64,000 nucleotides of DNA, from positions 3,660,001 to 3,724,000 of the forward strand of contig NZ_CP028923.1 in assembly GCF_005166025.1 (NCBI RefSeq), in the 5' to 3' direction. Below are positions 1 to 9,390 of the stretch, piece after piece (position 1 is the first letter of the stretch; every line of letters starts with the position of its first letter). The DNA comes from Mangrovivirga cuniculi (lineage in GTDB: Bacteria; Bacteroidota; Bacteroidia; Cytophagales; Cyclobacteriaceae). A program made the translations under genes and the position numbers. The notes under the pieces were generated by a model. The model was not told where the DNA came from and did not search any database. It worked only from the letters and a program-made list of their open reading frames with translations.

Positions 1-8
1 ACATTATT

Positions 9-1124
9 ATGATTATCAGTGTCCCAAAGGAGATTAAAAACAATGAAAACAGGGTAGCACTTACCCCTGCTGGCGTGAAAGAATTGGTTAAGAGAGGCCA
101 TGAAGTGCACGTGCAGCAAACTGCCGGTGAAGGTAGTGGATTTAGCGACGACCTGTATGTTCAGGCCGGAGCAATTATGGAACCGACAATTGAAGCTGCA
201 TATGCTGCCGGGGAAATGATAATGAAGGTGAAAGAACCAATCGAACCTGAATATGGTCTGATCAAAGAAGATCAGTTGGTCTTTACTTATTTTCACTTTG
301 CTTCTTCAGAGCCATTAACTAACGCAATGATCAACAGTAAAAGCGTTTGTCTTGCGTATGAAACTGTTGAAAAAGCAGACAGAAGCCTTCCTCTTTTGAT
401 CCCTATGTCAGAAGTAGCAGGTAGAATGTCAATCCAGGAAGGGGCTAAATACCTTGAAAAGCCTTTGAGAGGACGCGGAATTCTTTTAGGTGGTGTTCCA
501 GGAGTACGACCTGCTAAAGTTCTTATTCTTGGCGGTGGTATCGTAGGTACTAACGCTGCAAAAATGGCTGCCGGACTGGGAGCTGATGTCACCATCATGG
601 ATGTAAACCTGGGTAGACTCAGATACCTGGATGATATCATGGCTGCAAATGTCAACACAATGATGTCTAACGAATACAACATCCGCGAAATGATCCAGAC
701 ACATGATCTAATCGTCGGTGCTGTACTGATCCCGGGTGCTAAAGCTCCAAAGCTTGTAACAAGAGACATGCTAAAAGACATGCGCGAAGGTACTGTCTTA
801 GTAGATGTTGCAGTTGATCAGGGTGGTTGTATCGAAACTTGTGAACCGACTACTCATGAGAATCCTACCTTCGTGATCGACGATGTCGTTCACTATTGCG
901 TGGCTAACATGCCGGGAGCTGTACCGTATACTTCTACCCTTGCACTGACTAATGCAACTCTTCCATATGCAATTGAACTTGCTAATAAAGGCTGGAAAAA
1001 AGCATGTGCCGGTAATAAAGAGCTTGAACTAGGTCTAAATATTATTAAAGGAGAAGTTGTTTACAAGCACGTTGCGGAAGCATTTGACCTTCCATATACT
1101 CCTGTAGATAAATTTCTTAAATAA
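9..1124 (+). CDS. ald: Alanine dehydrogenase
   Basis: Cytoplasmic NAD-dependent alanine dehydrogenase, which interconverts L-alanine with pyruvate and ammonium. The 371-aa length is normal for the family. The N-terminus (MIISVPKEIKNNENRVALTP) is the typical AlaDH/PNT opening. The substrate region shows the KVKEP motif at residues 73-77 and a FHF motif with His96, and the Rossmann domain carries GGGIVG near residue 175. The ATG lies 8 bases from the window edge, so its promoter is not visible. The gene is followed by an intrinsic terminator and looks monocistronic at its 3' end. Family assignment is secure; physiological direction is not visible from sequence. Confidence 0.96.
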   Translation: MIISVPKEIKNNENRVALTPAGVKELVKRGHEVHVQQTAGEGSGFSDDLYVQAGAIMEPTIEAAYAAGEMIMKVKEPIEPEYGLIKEDQLVFTYFHFASSEPLTNAMINSKSVCLAYETVEKADRSLPLLIPMSEVAGRMSIQEGAKYLEKPLRGRGILLGGVPGVRPAKVLILGGGIVGTNAAKMAAGLGADVTIMDVNLGRLRYLDDIMAANVNTMMSNEYNIREMIQTHDLIVGAVLIPGAKAPKLVTRDMLKDMREGTVLVDVAVDQGGCIETCEPTTHENPTFVIDDVVHYCVANMPGAVPYTSTLALTNATLPYAIELANKGWKKACAGNKELELGLNIIKGEVVYKHVAEAFDLPYTPVDKFLK

Positions 1125-1143
1125 GAATATATTAACAGATATC

Positions 1144-1173
1144 AAACCGGGACTGAAAAGTTCCGGTTTTTTT
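1144..1173 (+). terminator. Intrinsic terminator of ald
   Basis: A 10-bp stem (AAACCGGGAC with GTTCCGGTTT, one G.T pair) has a 6-nt loop and is followed by a T-tract, 19 bases after the ald stop codon. The tail overlaps the 3' end of the convergent nuclease-like gene. Confidence 0.85.
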
Positions 1174-1609
1174 ATTTGTAATCCGGAAAGCCCTGGTGAG
1201 GTTGATACTGACCATCAGCATTTACCTGGAAGCAGAAATGATTTAACCCATTTGTCAGCATTAAATATTTTGCCCCAATAGTTTTATTGTACATAGCAGC
1301 CTGCTCAAAAACTTCTTTGGTGATCTTAACTTCCGGAGCCTTGCACTCGATCAGCATAAAAGGATTTCCCTGCCTGTAAACCAGCGCATCAGATCTTTTC
1401 TGCCTGACATTTACTTTTAAACCTCCTTCTATATTGATTAATGAAGCAGGATAATTCAGGTCGTGGATCAGATACCGGATAAAATTTTGACGCACATATT
1501 CCTCCGGGGTAAGCACAAGAAATTTTTTCCTGACAATATCCCAGATAAACTCTTTCCCACTTTCCCTTTTAGTTTTTATATTGTACCCTGGTAAATTAAG
1601 CTTAATCAT
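1172..1609 (-). CDS. HsdR N-terminal-like (type I restriction enzyme R, N-domain) protein
   Basis: Protein of 145 aa matching the stand-alone 'type I restriction enzyme R N-terminal domain' family that is common in Bacteroidota. The PD-(D/E)xK nuclease signature is visible as RSDALVY followed by IECKAP, giving the Asp and the Glu-x-Lys triad. There is no helicase or specificity subunit nearby, so this is not a restriction system; its role is unknown. I chose the start at 1609 (MIKLNLPGYN) because the longer ORF, which begins at 1657, would overlap the divergent lipoprotein gene at 1627 and adds a non-conserved N-terminus. Only about 17 bp separate the two divergent start codons. Confidence 0.8.
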   Translation of the reverse strand: MIKLNLPGYNIKTKRESGKEFIWDIVRKKFLVLTPEEYVRQNFIRYLIHDLNYPASLINIEGGLKVNVRQKRSDALVYRQGNPFMLIECKAPEVKITKEVFEQAAMYNKTIGAKYLMLTNGLNHFCFQVNADGQYQPHQGFPDYK

Positions 1610-1626
1610 TAACCTACATTTTTCTA

Positions 1627-3294
1627 ATGCGAAATAAACATATAATACTCTATTCAACTATTTTTATTTCTTTTTTGACAACGATTTGCTCTTGTGACAA
1701 ACCTCAAAAAGCCGATCTTGTTGTACATAATGCAGTGGTTTATACTGTTGACTCGTCATTTTCAACTGTTGAGGCCTTTGCAGTAAAAGACGGTAAAATA
1801 ATTGAAACCGGAGCCAATTCCGATATCCTGGAAAAATTTGATGCCGAAAGCACGCTTAATATGGAAGGAAAGTCAATCGTACCGGGACTGATTGATGGAC
1901 ATGCTCATTTTTTCAGGTATGGACTCGGCCTCGTCAATGCAGACCTTACGAATACGACTTCGAAAAAAGATATCATTGACAGACTGGCCGCTCATCGCGA
2001 AAAATACCCTAATACTCCCTGGGTTATTGGCCGTGGATGGGATCAGAATGATTGGCCGGAAAAAGAATTTCCCTCAAGAAGAGACCTTGATAGTTTATTT
2101 CCCGACGTCCCTGTTTACCTCATCAGAATCGATGGGCACGCAGCTTGGGTAAATACCGCAGCGATAAACCAGGCTGACCTTACTCCGGAAAACACCGAAA
2201 TCAAAGTAGATGGAGGAGATATCGTACTCGATGAATATGGCATACAGGGGATTTTTGTTGATAATGCCATGGATCTAATTAACAGACATATTCCTGAGGC
2301 TACACCCGAACAACAAAGACAAGCTCTTATTCAAGCACAGAAAAATTGCTTTGAAGTAGGACTTACAACAGTGGTCGATGCCGGACTGGATAAATCCACA
2401 ATCGACCTGATGGATGAAATGCATGAATCAGGTGAATTAAAAATGCGTATTTATGCAATGTTAAATCCAACTCCGGAAAACAAGGAACACTACTTTGCCA
2501 ATGGTCCTTATTTCACCGATTATCTGACAGTTTCTTCTTTTAAGATCTATTCTGATGGGGCTCTTGGAAGCCGCGGCGCATGCTTAATTGAACCCTATGC
2601 AGACAAACCGGAACAAACCGGATTCCTGCTTCAAAATCCGGAGTACTTTGATAAAACGGCAAAGGAAATGGCTCAACACGGTTTTCAGATGAACACCCAT
2701 TGTATCGGTGATTCTTCAAACAGGGCCTTATTAAATATCTATGCGAAATACCTCGAACCGGGTAATAACAAAAGATGGCGAATCGAGCATGCGCAGATAG
2801 TAAACGACAAAGACGTTTCCACATTTGGGGAATATAACATCATACCGTCTGTGCAACCTACCCATGCTACTTCAGACATGTACTGGGCAGACGAGCGACT
2901 GGGAGAAGAAAGAATTAAGGATGCCTACATATTTAAAGAGTTATTAGATCAAACCGGATACGTAGCACTTGGCAGTGATTTTCCTGTTGAAGACATTAAT
3001 CCGCTTTATGGATTTTATGCAGCCGTTGCAAGAAAAGACCTGAAAGGGTATCCGGAAGAAGGATTTCAAACTGAAAATGCACTTTCAAGGGAAGAAACTT
3101 TGAGAGGTATGACGATCTGGGCAGCGAAAGCCAATTTTGAGGAAGAAAAGAAAGGGTCATTGGAAACTGGTAAATTCGCAGATTTTATTGTGCTGGAAAA
3201 TGATATTTTAAAAATTCCCGCTCAGGAAATACCAAATACAAAAGTTCTGCATACTTTTGTTGCCGGAAAAGAAGTGTATAAACGTCAACAATGA
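1627..3294 (+). CDS. Amidohydrolase family 3 lipoprotein (YtcJ-like)
   Basis: Predicted metal-dependent amidohydrolase of 555 aa anchored as a lipoprotein: a hydrophobic leader ends in ICSC with Cys23 as the lipidation site. The mature part begins with the composite-sheet region (ADLVVHNAVVYTVD) and then the metal-binding HxH at His92/His94 in LIDGHAH. Later motifs (SDGALGSRGA, NTHCIGD, RIEHAQ, ALGSDFPVE) match the YtcJ/N-substituted formamide deformylase-like group. Substrate cannot be read from sequence. The stop overlaps the next start (ATGA), so it is translationally coupled to the SLC13-type transporter, which suggests the two handle related compounds. Confidence 0.9.
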   Translation: MRNKHIILYSTIFISFLTTICSCDKPQKADLVVHNAVVYTVDSSFSTVEAFAVKDGKIIETGANSDILEKFDAESTLNMEGKSIVPGLIDGHAHFFRYGLGLVNADLTNTTSKKDIIDRLAAHREKYPNTPWVIGRGWDQNDWPEKEFPSRRDLDSLFPDVPVYLIRIDGHAAWVNTAAINQADLTPENTEIKVDGGDIVLDEYGIQGIFVDNAMDLINRHIPEATPEQQRQALIQAQKNCFEVGLTTVVDAGLDKSTIDLMDEMHESGELKMRIYAMLNPTPENKEHYFANGPYFTDYLTVSSFKIYSDGALGSRGACLIEPYADKPEQTGFLLQNPEYFDKTAKEMAQHGFQMNTHCIGDSSNRALLNIYAKYLEPGNNKRWRIEHAQIVNDKDVSTFGEYNIIPSVQPTHATSDMYWADERLGEERIKDAYIFKELLDQTGYVALGSDFPVEDINPLYGFYAAVARKDLKGYPEEGFQTENALSREETLRGMTIWAAKANFEEEKKGSLETGKFADFIVLENDILKIPAQEIPNTKVLHTFVAGKEVYKRQQ

Positions 3295-5072
3295 TACCAT
3301 TACCCTATCAACCCTATATAGTATTTCTGGCAATAGTATTTATGTTTATTGCGATATACAGAAACTGGCTGCGTCCCGTAGTCAGTTTCGCTTATACTAT
3401 AATATTTTTTGTGGTGACGGGTATTATTTCTGGTCCGACTGTGATCAAAGGTCTTTCCAATGATAAAATCGCCAGTATCGTACTCCTAATTCTTATCACT
3501 ACTGGAATAAGAAAGAACTTTAATATTGAACTTATATTCAAAGGCATGTTCCGTGACGGGATTTCTTATCGAACTTTCATCTCGAGAATGATGTTTCAGG
3601 TGGCATTTCTTTCCAGTTTTATTAACAACACACCGGTAGTCGCATTAATGACTCCATACGTTATCAAATGGGGTAAAAGACACAAGATCGCCCCCTCAAA
3701 ACTATTGATCCCCATGTCTTTTGCTACGATCATGGGTGGTATGATAACTATAATCGGTACTTCTACTACATTACTTTTGATCGGGTTCCTTCAAAAGAAT
3801 AATGAACCGCTGCTCAAATCAACTGACTTACTGATCATTGGAACTGTTATAACGATCATAGGAATATTATTTCTCACCTTCTTTGCAGGAAGATTACTGC
3901 CAAATTACAAAGACCTGATCGATAGTTTTAAAGAAAAACAACGGGAGTACCTGATCGAAACCAAGGTCAAAAAAAATTCGGAGTACCTGGGGAAAAGTAT
4001 TAAAAAGGCAGGTCTTAGAAATATGAAAGGGGTGTTCCTGGTTGAAATAATCAGGGAAAACCAAAAGATTTCTCCTGTAGAACCCGAGGAAGTAATCCTA
4101 AGTGGGGACGTATTAATTTTCGCCGGAAATACAGATCATATAATTGATTTGGCAAAAAGCAACAACGGACTCAAACTACCACAGGAGGACCTTTACTCAG
4201 TTGAAGATGAAATAGAAGTGACTGAATGCGTTGTAAGTAATTACAGTAGCATGGTCGGTAAAACCGTAAAAGAAGCCAGTTTTAGAAACAGGTATGACGC
4301 AGCCGTGGTTGCCATTCACCGCCAGGGTCAGAAATTAAGTGGTAAAATAGGCGACATTCCGCTTCAGGCTGGTGATGTGCTCTTATTATTTAGCGGAAAA
4401 GATTTTAAAGAAAGGGTCGAATTATACAGAGACTTGTTCATCATCTCTTCCACCAGGGAAGTAGTTCAAAGCGATAAAAAGAAATACTATGTCCTGGGAA
4501 TTATCGGAGCCCTGATCGCAGGACTATTGATCTATGGTCAGATTTCTTTATTTACTTCTTTATTGATCATCTTTTCAATTCTGGTAGGATCGAACATGCT
4601 TACCCTTCAGGATGTAAAAAGAGAACTTGACTTAAATATGGTTGCTATCCTGGTCATGAGTATTGCTTTGGGTGAAGCCGTATTTAATTCCGGTGCAGGC
4701 AATATCATAGCTAATTTCATGATCAACAATCTGCTTGACTATGGAACCATGGCTATTCTCGCCGGCTTAATGATCGCCTGTATGGTATTAACCAATGTAG
4801 TATTTAACGCAGCAGCAGTTTCCATAGCCTTCCCCATTGCTTTTGAGGTTAGTCAGCAACTAGGCATATCCGGGATGCCCTTTTATCTTGGTATTGCTTT
4901 TTCAGCTTCATGTGCATTCCTGACACCAATCAGCTACCAGACACATTTAATAATTTTTGGACCCGGTGGATATCAATTCAAAGATTTTTTCAAGGTAGGT
5001 CTCCCCGTAACACTGATCTATCTGACTACCGCTTTTGTTCTAATAACACTATTATATCCCCAGATAATTTAA
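3291..5072 (+). CDS. SLC13-family permease with two TrkA-C (RCK_C) domains
   Basis: Inner-membrane anion transporter of 593 aa. N-terminal and C-terminal transmembrane blocks (roughly residues 5-205 and 395-593) enclose a soluble insert with two TrkA-C/RCK_C domains (about 215-290 and 300-385), the usual layout of the YfbS/SdcS-like SLC13 group, which includes sulfate and dicarboxylate carriers. Characteristic motifs are FINNTPVVALMTPYV and the IGTSTTLL loop. It starts inside the stop codon of the amidohydrolase gene (ATGA overlap), so the two form an operon. Substrate is not determinable; sulfate or a carboxylate is plausible. Confidence 0.88.
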   Translation: MIPLPYQPYIVFLAIVFMFIAIYRNWLRPVVSFAYTIIFFVVTGIISGPTVIKGLSNDKIASIVLLILITTGIRKNFNIELIFKGMFRDGISYRTFISRMMFQVAFLSSFINNTPVVALMTPYVIKWGKRHKIAPSKLLIPMSFATIMGGMITIIGTSTTLLLIGFLQKNNEPLLKSTDLLIIGTVITIIGILFLTFFAGRLLPNYKDLIDSFKEKQREYLIETKVKKNSEYLGKSIKKAGLRNMKGVFLVEIIRENQKISPVEPEEVILSGDVLIFAGNTDHIIDLAKSNNGLKLPQEDLYSVEDEIEVTECVVSNYSSMVGKTVKEASFRNRYDAAVVAIHRQGQKLSGKIGDIPLQAGDVLLLFSGKDFKERVELYRDLFIISSTREVVQSDKKKYYVLGIIGALIAGLLIYGQISLFTSLLIIFSILVGSNMLTLQDVKRELDLNMVAILVMSIALGEAVFNSGAGNIIANFMINNLLDYGTMAILAGLMIACMVLTNVVFNAAAVSIAFPIAFEVSQQLGISGMPFYLGIAFSASCAFLTPISYQTHLIIFGPGGYQFKDFFKVGLPVTLIYLTTAFVLITLLYPQII

Positions 5073-5151
5073 CCCATTTAAATTAAAGTACAACCCTTCA
5101 TAAAATTCTTAGAATCCCGCTTTTCTGAGGGCGTCTCTGTAATTAAATTAG

Positions 5152-5166
5152 TGACAATATTTGTCA
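5152..5166. promoter_or_regulatory. Palindrome TGACAA-TAT-TTGTCA upstream of DUF885 gene
   Basis: A perfect 6-bp inverted repeat with a 3-bp spacer, 26 bp upstream of the DUF885 start. It contains AATATTTG, one mismatch from the Bacteroidota -7 consensus TAnnTTTG, so a protein bound here would cover the promoter. The same half-sites recur, wider apart, before nrfH (50648-50676). Operator function is inference. Confidence 0.4.
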
Positions 5167-5192
5167 TATTTATTAATGAAAACTGAATTTCA

Positions 5193-7055
5193 ATGAAGCT
5201 ATTTAATTATGGACTCATTGTATCTTTATTTGCTTTGCTTTTAACAAGCTGTGGAAATGAAAAAGATACAAGCGAAGCTCCAACGTATACAGAAGCTGAT
5301 ATTAAAGCAGAATCTCAAAAAGCAAATCACTTTTTCGACTCTGTATTTGATGCATCTGTGGATAGAAGTCCGATGTACCAAAGTTATCTTGGTATAAAAA
5401 AGGATTACGGGAAATGGGATGATATTTCTGATGAAAACGCCAAAAAAGAACTGGAAATCGCCAAAAAAGAGCTGCAGTATTTAAAAGATTCAATTAACCC
5501 TGAAGCTCTCGATAAACAGACCAGGATCAGTTATGAATTATTTAAAGAAGACAGGAAAAATGAAATCGAAGATTTTAAATGGAGATTTCATAACTATCCC
5601 GTCAACCAGATGTTCGGATTACACTCACAAGTACCGGCGATGCTGATCAATATTCACCAGGTCACTGATTCAAGTGATGCTGCTGCCTACATTTCAAGAC
5701 TTAAAGGGATAAAACCTCTTTTTGACCAGCTAATAGAAAACTTAAGAATGAGAGAGGACAAAGGAATTATTCCTCCGAAATTCGTATTTGATCATGTAAT
5801 TGACGGATCAGAAAATATAATAAAAGGAGCTCCTTTCACAAATGGAGAACCAAGTACCCTTTTAGCTGATTTCACAAAAAAAATAGACGCACTGGGCCTG
5901 CCTGAAGAAGTGAGAAATAATTTTATCAACCAGGCAAGAGAAGAACTACTAAATTCTGTTCAACCTGCATATACCAGTTTACTTTCTTTCTTAAAGGCAC
6001 AGGAGGAAAGAGCTAATACTATGGATGGTATCTGGAAATGGCCTGGAGGGGATAAATATTACAACGTTGCTTTAAATAGAACAACAACCACAGACCTAAC
6101 TGCTGAGGAAATTCACCAGATCGGACTTGATGAGGTACAGCGCATACATGGTGAGATGAGAGAAATCATGAAAGAGGTTGGATTTGAAGGCTCTTTACAA
6201 GAGTTTTTCACTTTTCTGAAAACCGACGATCAATTTTTCTATCCGAACACAGATGCAGGGAAAGAAGATTATATGGATAGCGCTAAATCGATCATCGACA
6301 ATATGGAAAGCAGGCTTGATGAATTATTCATTACTACTCCTAAAGCAAGAATCCAGGTTAAGAGAGTCGAAAAGTTCAGAGAAAATTCTGCAGGTAAGGC
6401 ATTTTACCAGTCGCCGGCGCCGGATGGTTCAAGACCGGGAACATATTATGCGAATCTCGCTGACAGTAGAAACATGCCAAAATATGAAATGGAGGCCCTT
6501 GCTTACCACGAAGGAATCCCGGGGCACCATATGGATCGTACTATAGCTCAGGAGCTGACAGGAATTCCTAAGTTTAGAAAGTTTGGTGGTTATACAGCTT
6601 ATATTGAGGGATGGGGATTATACAGTGAATTTATTCCTAAAGAAATGGGACTTTACGAAAATCCTTATTCAGATTACGGGCGACTTGCCATGGAGCTTTG
6701 GAGAGCATGCAGACTTGTCGTGGACACTGGTATCCATTCAAAAAAATGGACAAGGGAAGAGGGAATTGATTATTACCTGACCAATACTTCAGGAAGCGAA
6801 AGAGAATGTGTGAGAATGGTTGAAAGACACATTGTAATGCCATCTCAGGCTACTGCTTATAAGATCGGTATGTTGGAAATCCTTAAGTTAAGACAAAAAG
6901 CAGTGGATGAACTCGGAGATAAATTTGATATCAGAGAGTTTCACGAAGTAGTATTGACAAGTGGAGCAGTACCGCTAAATGTACTTGGAGATCTTGTAAA
7001 CGAGTATATCGAAGAAACAAAAAATGAAACTTCTGCTGAAAACTCAGAAGTTTAA
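5193..7055 (+). CDS. DUF885 family metallopeptidase-like lipoprotein
   Basis: Protein of 620 aa. The signal peptide ends in LLTSC with Cys20 as lipidation site, so it is exported and membrane-anchored. The C-terminal half holds the DUF885 hallmark YHEGIPGHH (about residues 438-446), a zinc-binding HE...H-type motif, plus GWGLYSE and VDTGIH, both conserved in this family. DUF885 members are thought to be peptidases or carboxypeptidases; activity here is inferred from family only. It is preceded by a 120-bp gap holding a palindrome and followed by a bidirectional terminator, so it is probably monocistronic. Confidence 0.9.
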   Translation: MKLFNYGLIVSLFALLLTSCGNEKDTSEAPTYTEADIKAESQKANHFFDSVFDASVDRSPMYQSYLGIKKDYGKWDDISDENAKKELEIAKKELQYLKDSINPEALDKQTRISYELFKEDRKNEIEDFKWRFHNYPVNQMFGLHSQVPAMLINIHQVTDSSDAAAYISRLKGIKPLFDQLIENLRMREDKGIIPPKFVFDHVIDGSENIIKGAPFTNGEPSTLLADFTKKIDALGLPEEVRNNFINQAREELLNSVQPAYTSLLSFLKAQEERANTMDGIWKWPGGDKYYNVALNRTTTTDLTAEEIHQIGLDEVQRIHGEMREIMKEVGFEGSLQEFFTFLKTDDQFFYPNTDAGKEDYMDSAKSIIDNMESRLDELFITTPKARIQVKRVEKFRENSAGKAFYQSPAPDGSRPGTYYANLADSRNMPKYEMEALAYHEGIPGHHMDRTIAQELTGIPKFRKFGGYTAYIEGWGLYSEFIPKEMGLYENPYSDYGRLAMELWRACRLVVDTGIHSKKWTREEGIDYYLTNTSGSERECVRMVERHIVMPSQATAYKIGMLEILKLRQKAVDELGDKFDIREFHEVVLTSGAVPLNVLGDLVNEYIEETKNETSAENSEV

Positions 7056-7149
7056 TAGAATCAATATCAGAAAAATATAAAAAAGGTCCGAGTTTAAACT
7101 ACCCGAACCTCACTTACACAGTTTTTTAGATACTACCTTTTTAGACACT

Positions 7150-7190
7150 ACCTAAAAAAGGCAAGCTAATTAGCTTGCCTTTATATTTTC
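7150..7190. terminator. Bidirectional terminator between DUF885 and DUF3857 genes
   Basis: A perfect 20-bp palindrome (GGCAAGCTAA/TTAGCTTGCC, 7160-7179) has an A-run before it and a T-rich run after it, placed between convergent genes. It can terminate both strands. Confidence 0.85.
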
Positions 7191-7191
7191 T

Positions 7192-9390
7192 TTAAAGATT
7201 ATCTTTTTTTAGAAGAATTTGAACCTGGGAAAAGTCATGAGCTGCTTCTAAAAATTCAACCATAAGTGGCCATTTTTCTTTTTGAAAGTAATTATCACTG
7301 TAATACTTTTTCGTATCAACAATCAGCTTGCCATCTTCTATTTTAGCTTCACTGATAAAGCCTCCTGTTTCATTTTCTACGTTCTTATTCAGTTTATCAA
7401 CTCCTTCTACAGTAAACCCTTCAGGAATATTCAAAACAATCTGGTAATCAAATGACCGGGCATATGGCTGGTATATATCGTATTGCCTGTCTTTTTCTTC
7501 TTCTGACAGATCAACCTGGCCTCCTATGAATTTACCTATTTCCAAAAGATAGTTTTGACCAACTCTTTTGACAACATCGCTTAATTCTGCTTTAAATGTA
7601 TAAATGAAAGCTGGACTATCTTCATATCTACCGGTTTCTATAACTTTATATTCACCAACTTCTTCAACCTTAAAATCCAAATCATTTTCAACAATTGTTT
7701 TTAAGTTCTCTTCTAAGTTTTCGTCTCTCTTCTGCAGATATTCTTCCTTCTTTTTAAGAAGTCCTTCTCTCTCTTTTCTTTTTCTTTCTTCAAAGTTTTC
7801 TTCAATTTCATACCGCTCTTTATCCTCATCTACATAGTGATAGTAATCAAGCAGGTATTTTTGATAGAATTGTTTATTGATTCCCTTAGTCTCATTTCTG
7901 ACGCTAATTTCAACCTTATCACTATCCAGATCAGCAATTTCAATTTCAATTTTAGATTTACCGTTATTGTCTTTGTAAGACATCTTTGGAATAGAAGTCT
8001 TAGTCATATCGAAATTGTAGAGATTACTGCTTCCATCTACGCTATAAGCCTCAACTCCCTGGAGATCTTCAGGTATAATTGTTGGGGTTGAATAATTGCT
8101 AAAATTACCAATATAAAAAGGCTCTGAAGTGTTTACTTTAATAAGATATTCTAATTCATTCATTAGAATCACATCATCAACGTGAGAAATAAATCTTGGA
8201 ACAGTAACTAAAAATTCGTGAGGAATTTCTTCCCTTCTAAAATATTGAGACAGACCAATTAGATCTTTAAGATTATTGCGGCTACCATTATACCCCTTTA
8301 CAGTAGCAGCTTCTTCGTACTTAACTTCATTAAAATGACGAAATGCATAATACGCTTCCCTGGCGAAAACATTTTTGTCTTTTTCCTTTTTAAAATTTTT
8401 CTTCATGTATTTTCTTACTTCCCAGGTGTTCCCAAGAATCATTCCATAGAATCTTCTTATTAAATATTCCATTTCTTCCTTGGAAACCTCAGATTTCACT
8501 TCTTCAGGCTTACCCAGGAAAAAAGGTAAATCATTGGCCTGAGTGGCTGAAGCATATATCACCTGGAACTTTACGGTTGGAAGCTGACGATTTGGGAAAA
8601 ACCATCTTAAATCCTTTGCACTTTCACTATCGCTATATTCCAATACCCATTTATTAAGATCACCCTTTTCATTCCTTGTATTTTTAAATTTCGGGGCACC
8701 ATTCAGCGTTTTTAAATTAATGTAGCATCTTCTCATTACGTCAAATGAGATTTTCTGCTTCATAATAGGATAATCATCATTTAGCTGAAATAATTTGGGG
8801 TCAAATATATGGTAGGTAATATTTTGAACTATCTCTTGTTCTTCAGCAATATAATAATCGATAATATCACCTATTTCAAGATTAGGCACAGCAAGTTTAT
8901 AGTATTCATACTCTTCATTATTTAACTCCTGCTCTTGTTTAACCGCATTTTCTAATGAAACCTCTACCTCCCTGCCATCAGATTTAATAATCTTATAGCC
9001 AGAATACACATCGTAACGGTTTCGGCCTTTTTTTCTACTCCCCGGAAAAGAAAACTGTGAGAATTCTTCAACAGCAGACTGATCTAAAAGCTTAACCCTG
9101 TGATGGAAGTAATGGTCATATTGCAATACCCCTGCAAAAGCCGGCTTGCGATAAGATAAGAAATGCTCCTTCGCTATTATAACTGCTGATTTCCCATTCC
9201 ACTTCTCCGGGATTTCAGTGACCTTGAATTCTGAATCCACCGTCTCCCACATTAATTTTTTAATTTCCTCCGCTCTCTTGTCTCCAAATGGGTTAGGATT
9301 GGCCACCAAAACACTTTGGGAAGCACCTATAAAAAATAGCATCCCAATAAAGGCAATATTATTGAGCTGCTTGTAAAATAATCTGATCAT
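7192..9390 (-). CDS. DUF3857-type secreted protein, transglutaminase-like fold without catalytic Cys
   Basis: Protein of 732 aa with an N-terminal signal sequence (hydrophobic to about residue 29). The next 250 residues resemble the DUF3857 beta-domain that normally precedes a transglutaminase core. Where the core should carry Cys, the sequence reads GSRNNLKDLIGLSQYFRREEI: no Cys is present there, and I see only one Cys in the whole protein (in RRCYINL). A Glu/Lys-rich, probably coiled-coil stretch spans about residues 520-580, followed by a C-terminal beta region. It overlaps the 3' end of the upstream transglutaminase gene by 32 bp. It is probably a non-catalytic partner of that paralogue. 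Confidence 0.75.
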   Translation of the reverse strand: MIRLFYKQLNNIAFIGMLFFIGASQSVLVANPNPFGDKRAEEIKKLMWETVDSEFKVTEIPEKWNGKSAVIIAKEHFLSYRKPAFAGVLQYDHYFHHRVKLLDQSAVEEFSQFSFPGSRKKGRNRYDVYSGYKIIKSDGREVEVSLENAVKQEQELNNEEYEYYKLAVPNLEIGDIIDYYIAEEQEIVQNITYHIFDPKLFQLNDDYPIMKQKISFDVMRRCYINLKTLNGAPKFKNTRNEKGDLNKWVLEYSDSESAKDLRWFFPNRQLPTVKFQVIYASATQANDLPFFLGKPEEVKSEVSKEEMEYLIRRFYGMILGNTWEVRKYMKKNFKKEKDKNVFAREAYYAFRHFNEVKYEEAATVKGYNGSRNNLKDLIGLSQYFRREEIPHEFLVTVPRFISHVDDVILMNELEYLIKVNTSEPFYIGNFSNYSTPTIIPEDLQGVEAYSVDGSSNLYNFDMTKTSIPKMSYKDNNGKSKIEIEIADLDSDKVEISVRNETKGINKQFYQKYLLDYYHYVDEDKERYEIEENFEERKRKEREGLLKKKEEYLQKRDENLEENLKTIVENDLDFKVEEVGEYKVIETGRYEDSPAFIYTFKAELSDVVKRVGQNYLLEIGKFIGGQVDLSEEEKDRQYDIYQPYARSFDYQIVLNIPEGFTVEGVDKLNKNVENETGGFISEAKIEDGKLIVDTKKYYSDNYFQKEKWPLMVEFLEAAHDFSQVQILLKKDNL

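Noticed and set aside
293-781. 162-aa ORF antisense to ald
   Set aside because: Shadow of a strongly conserved gene; no family resemblance.
1172-1609. Restriction-modification system
   Set aside because: Only the HsdR N-terminal-like domain is present; no helicase, methyltransferase or specificity gene lies nearby.
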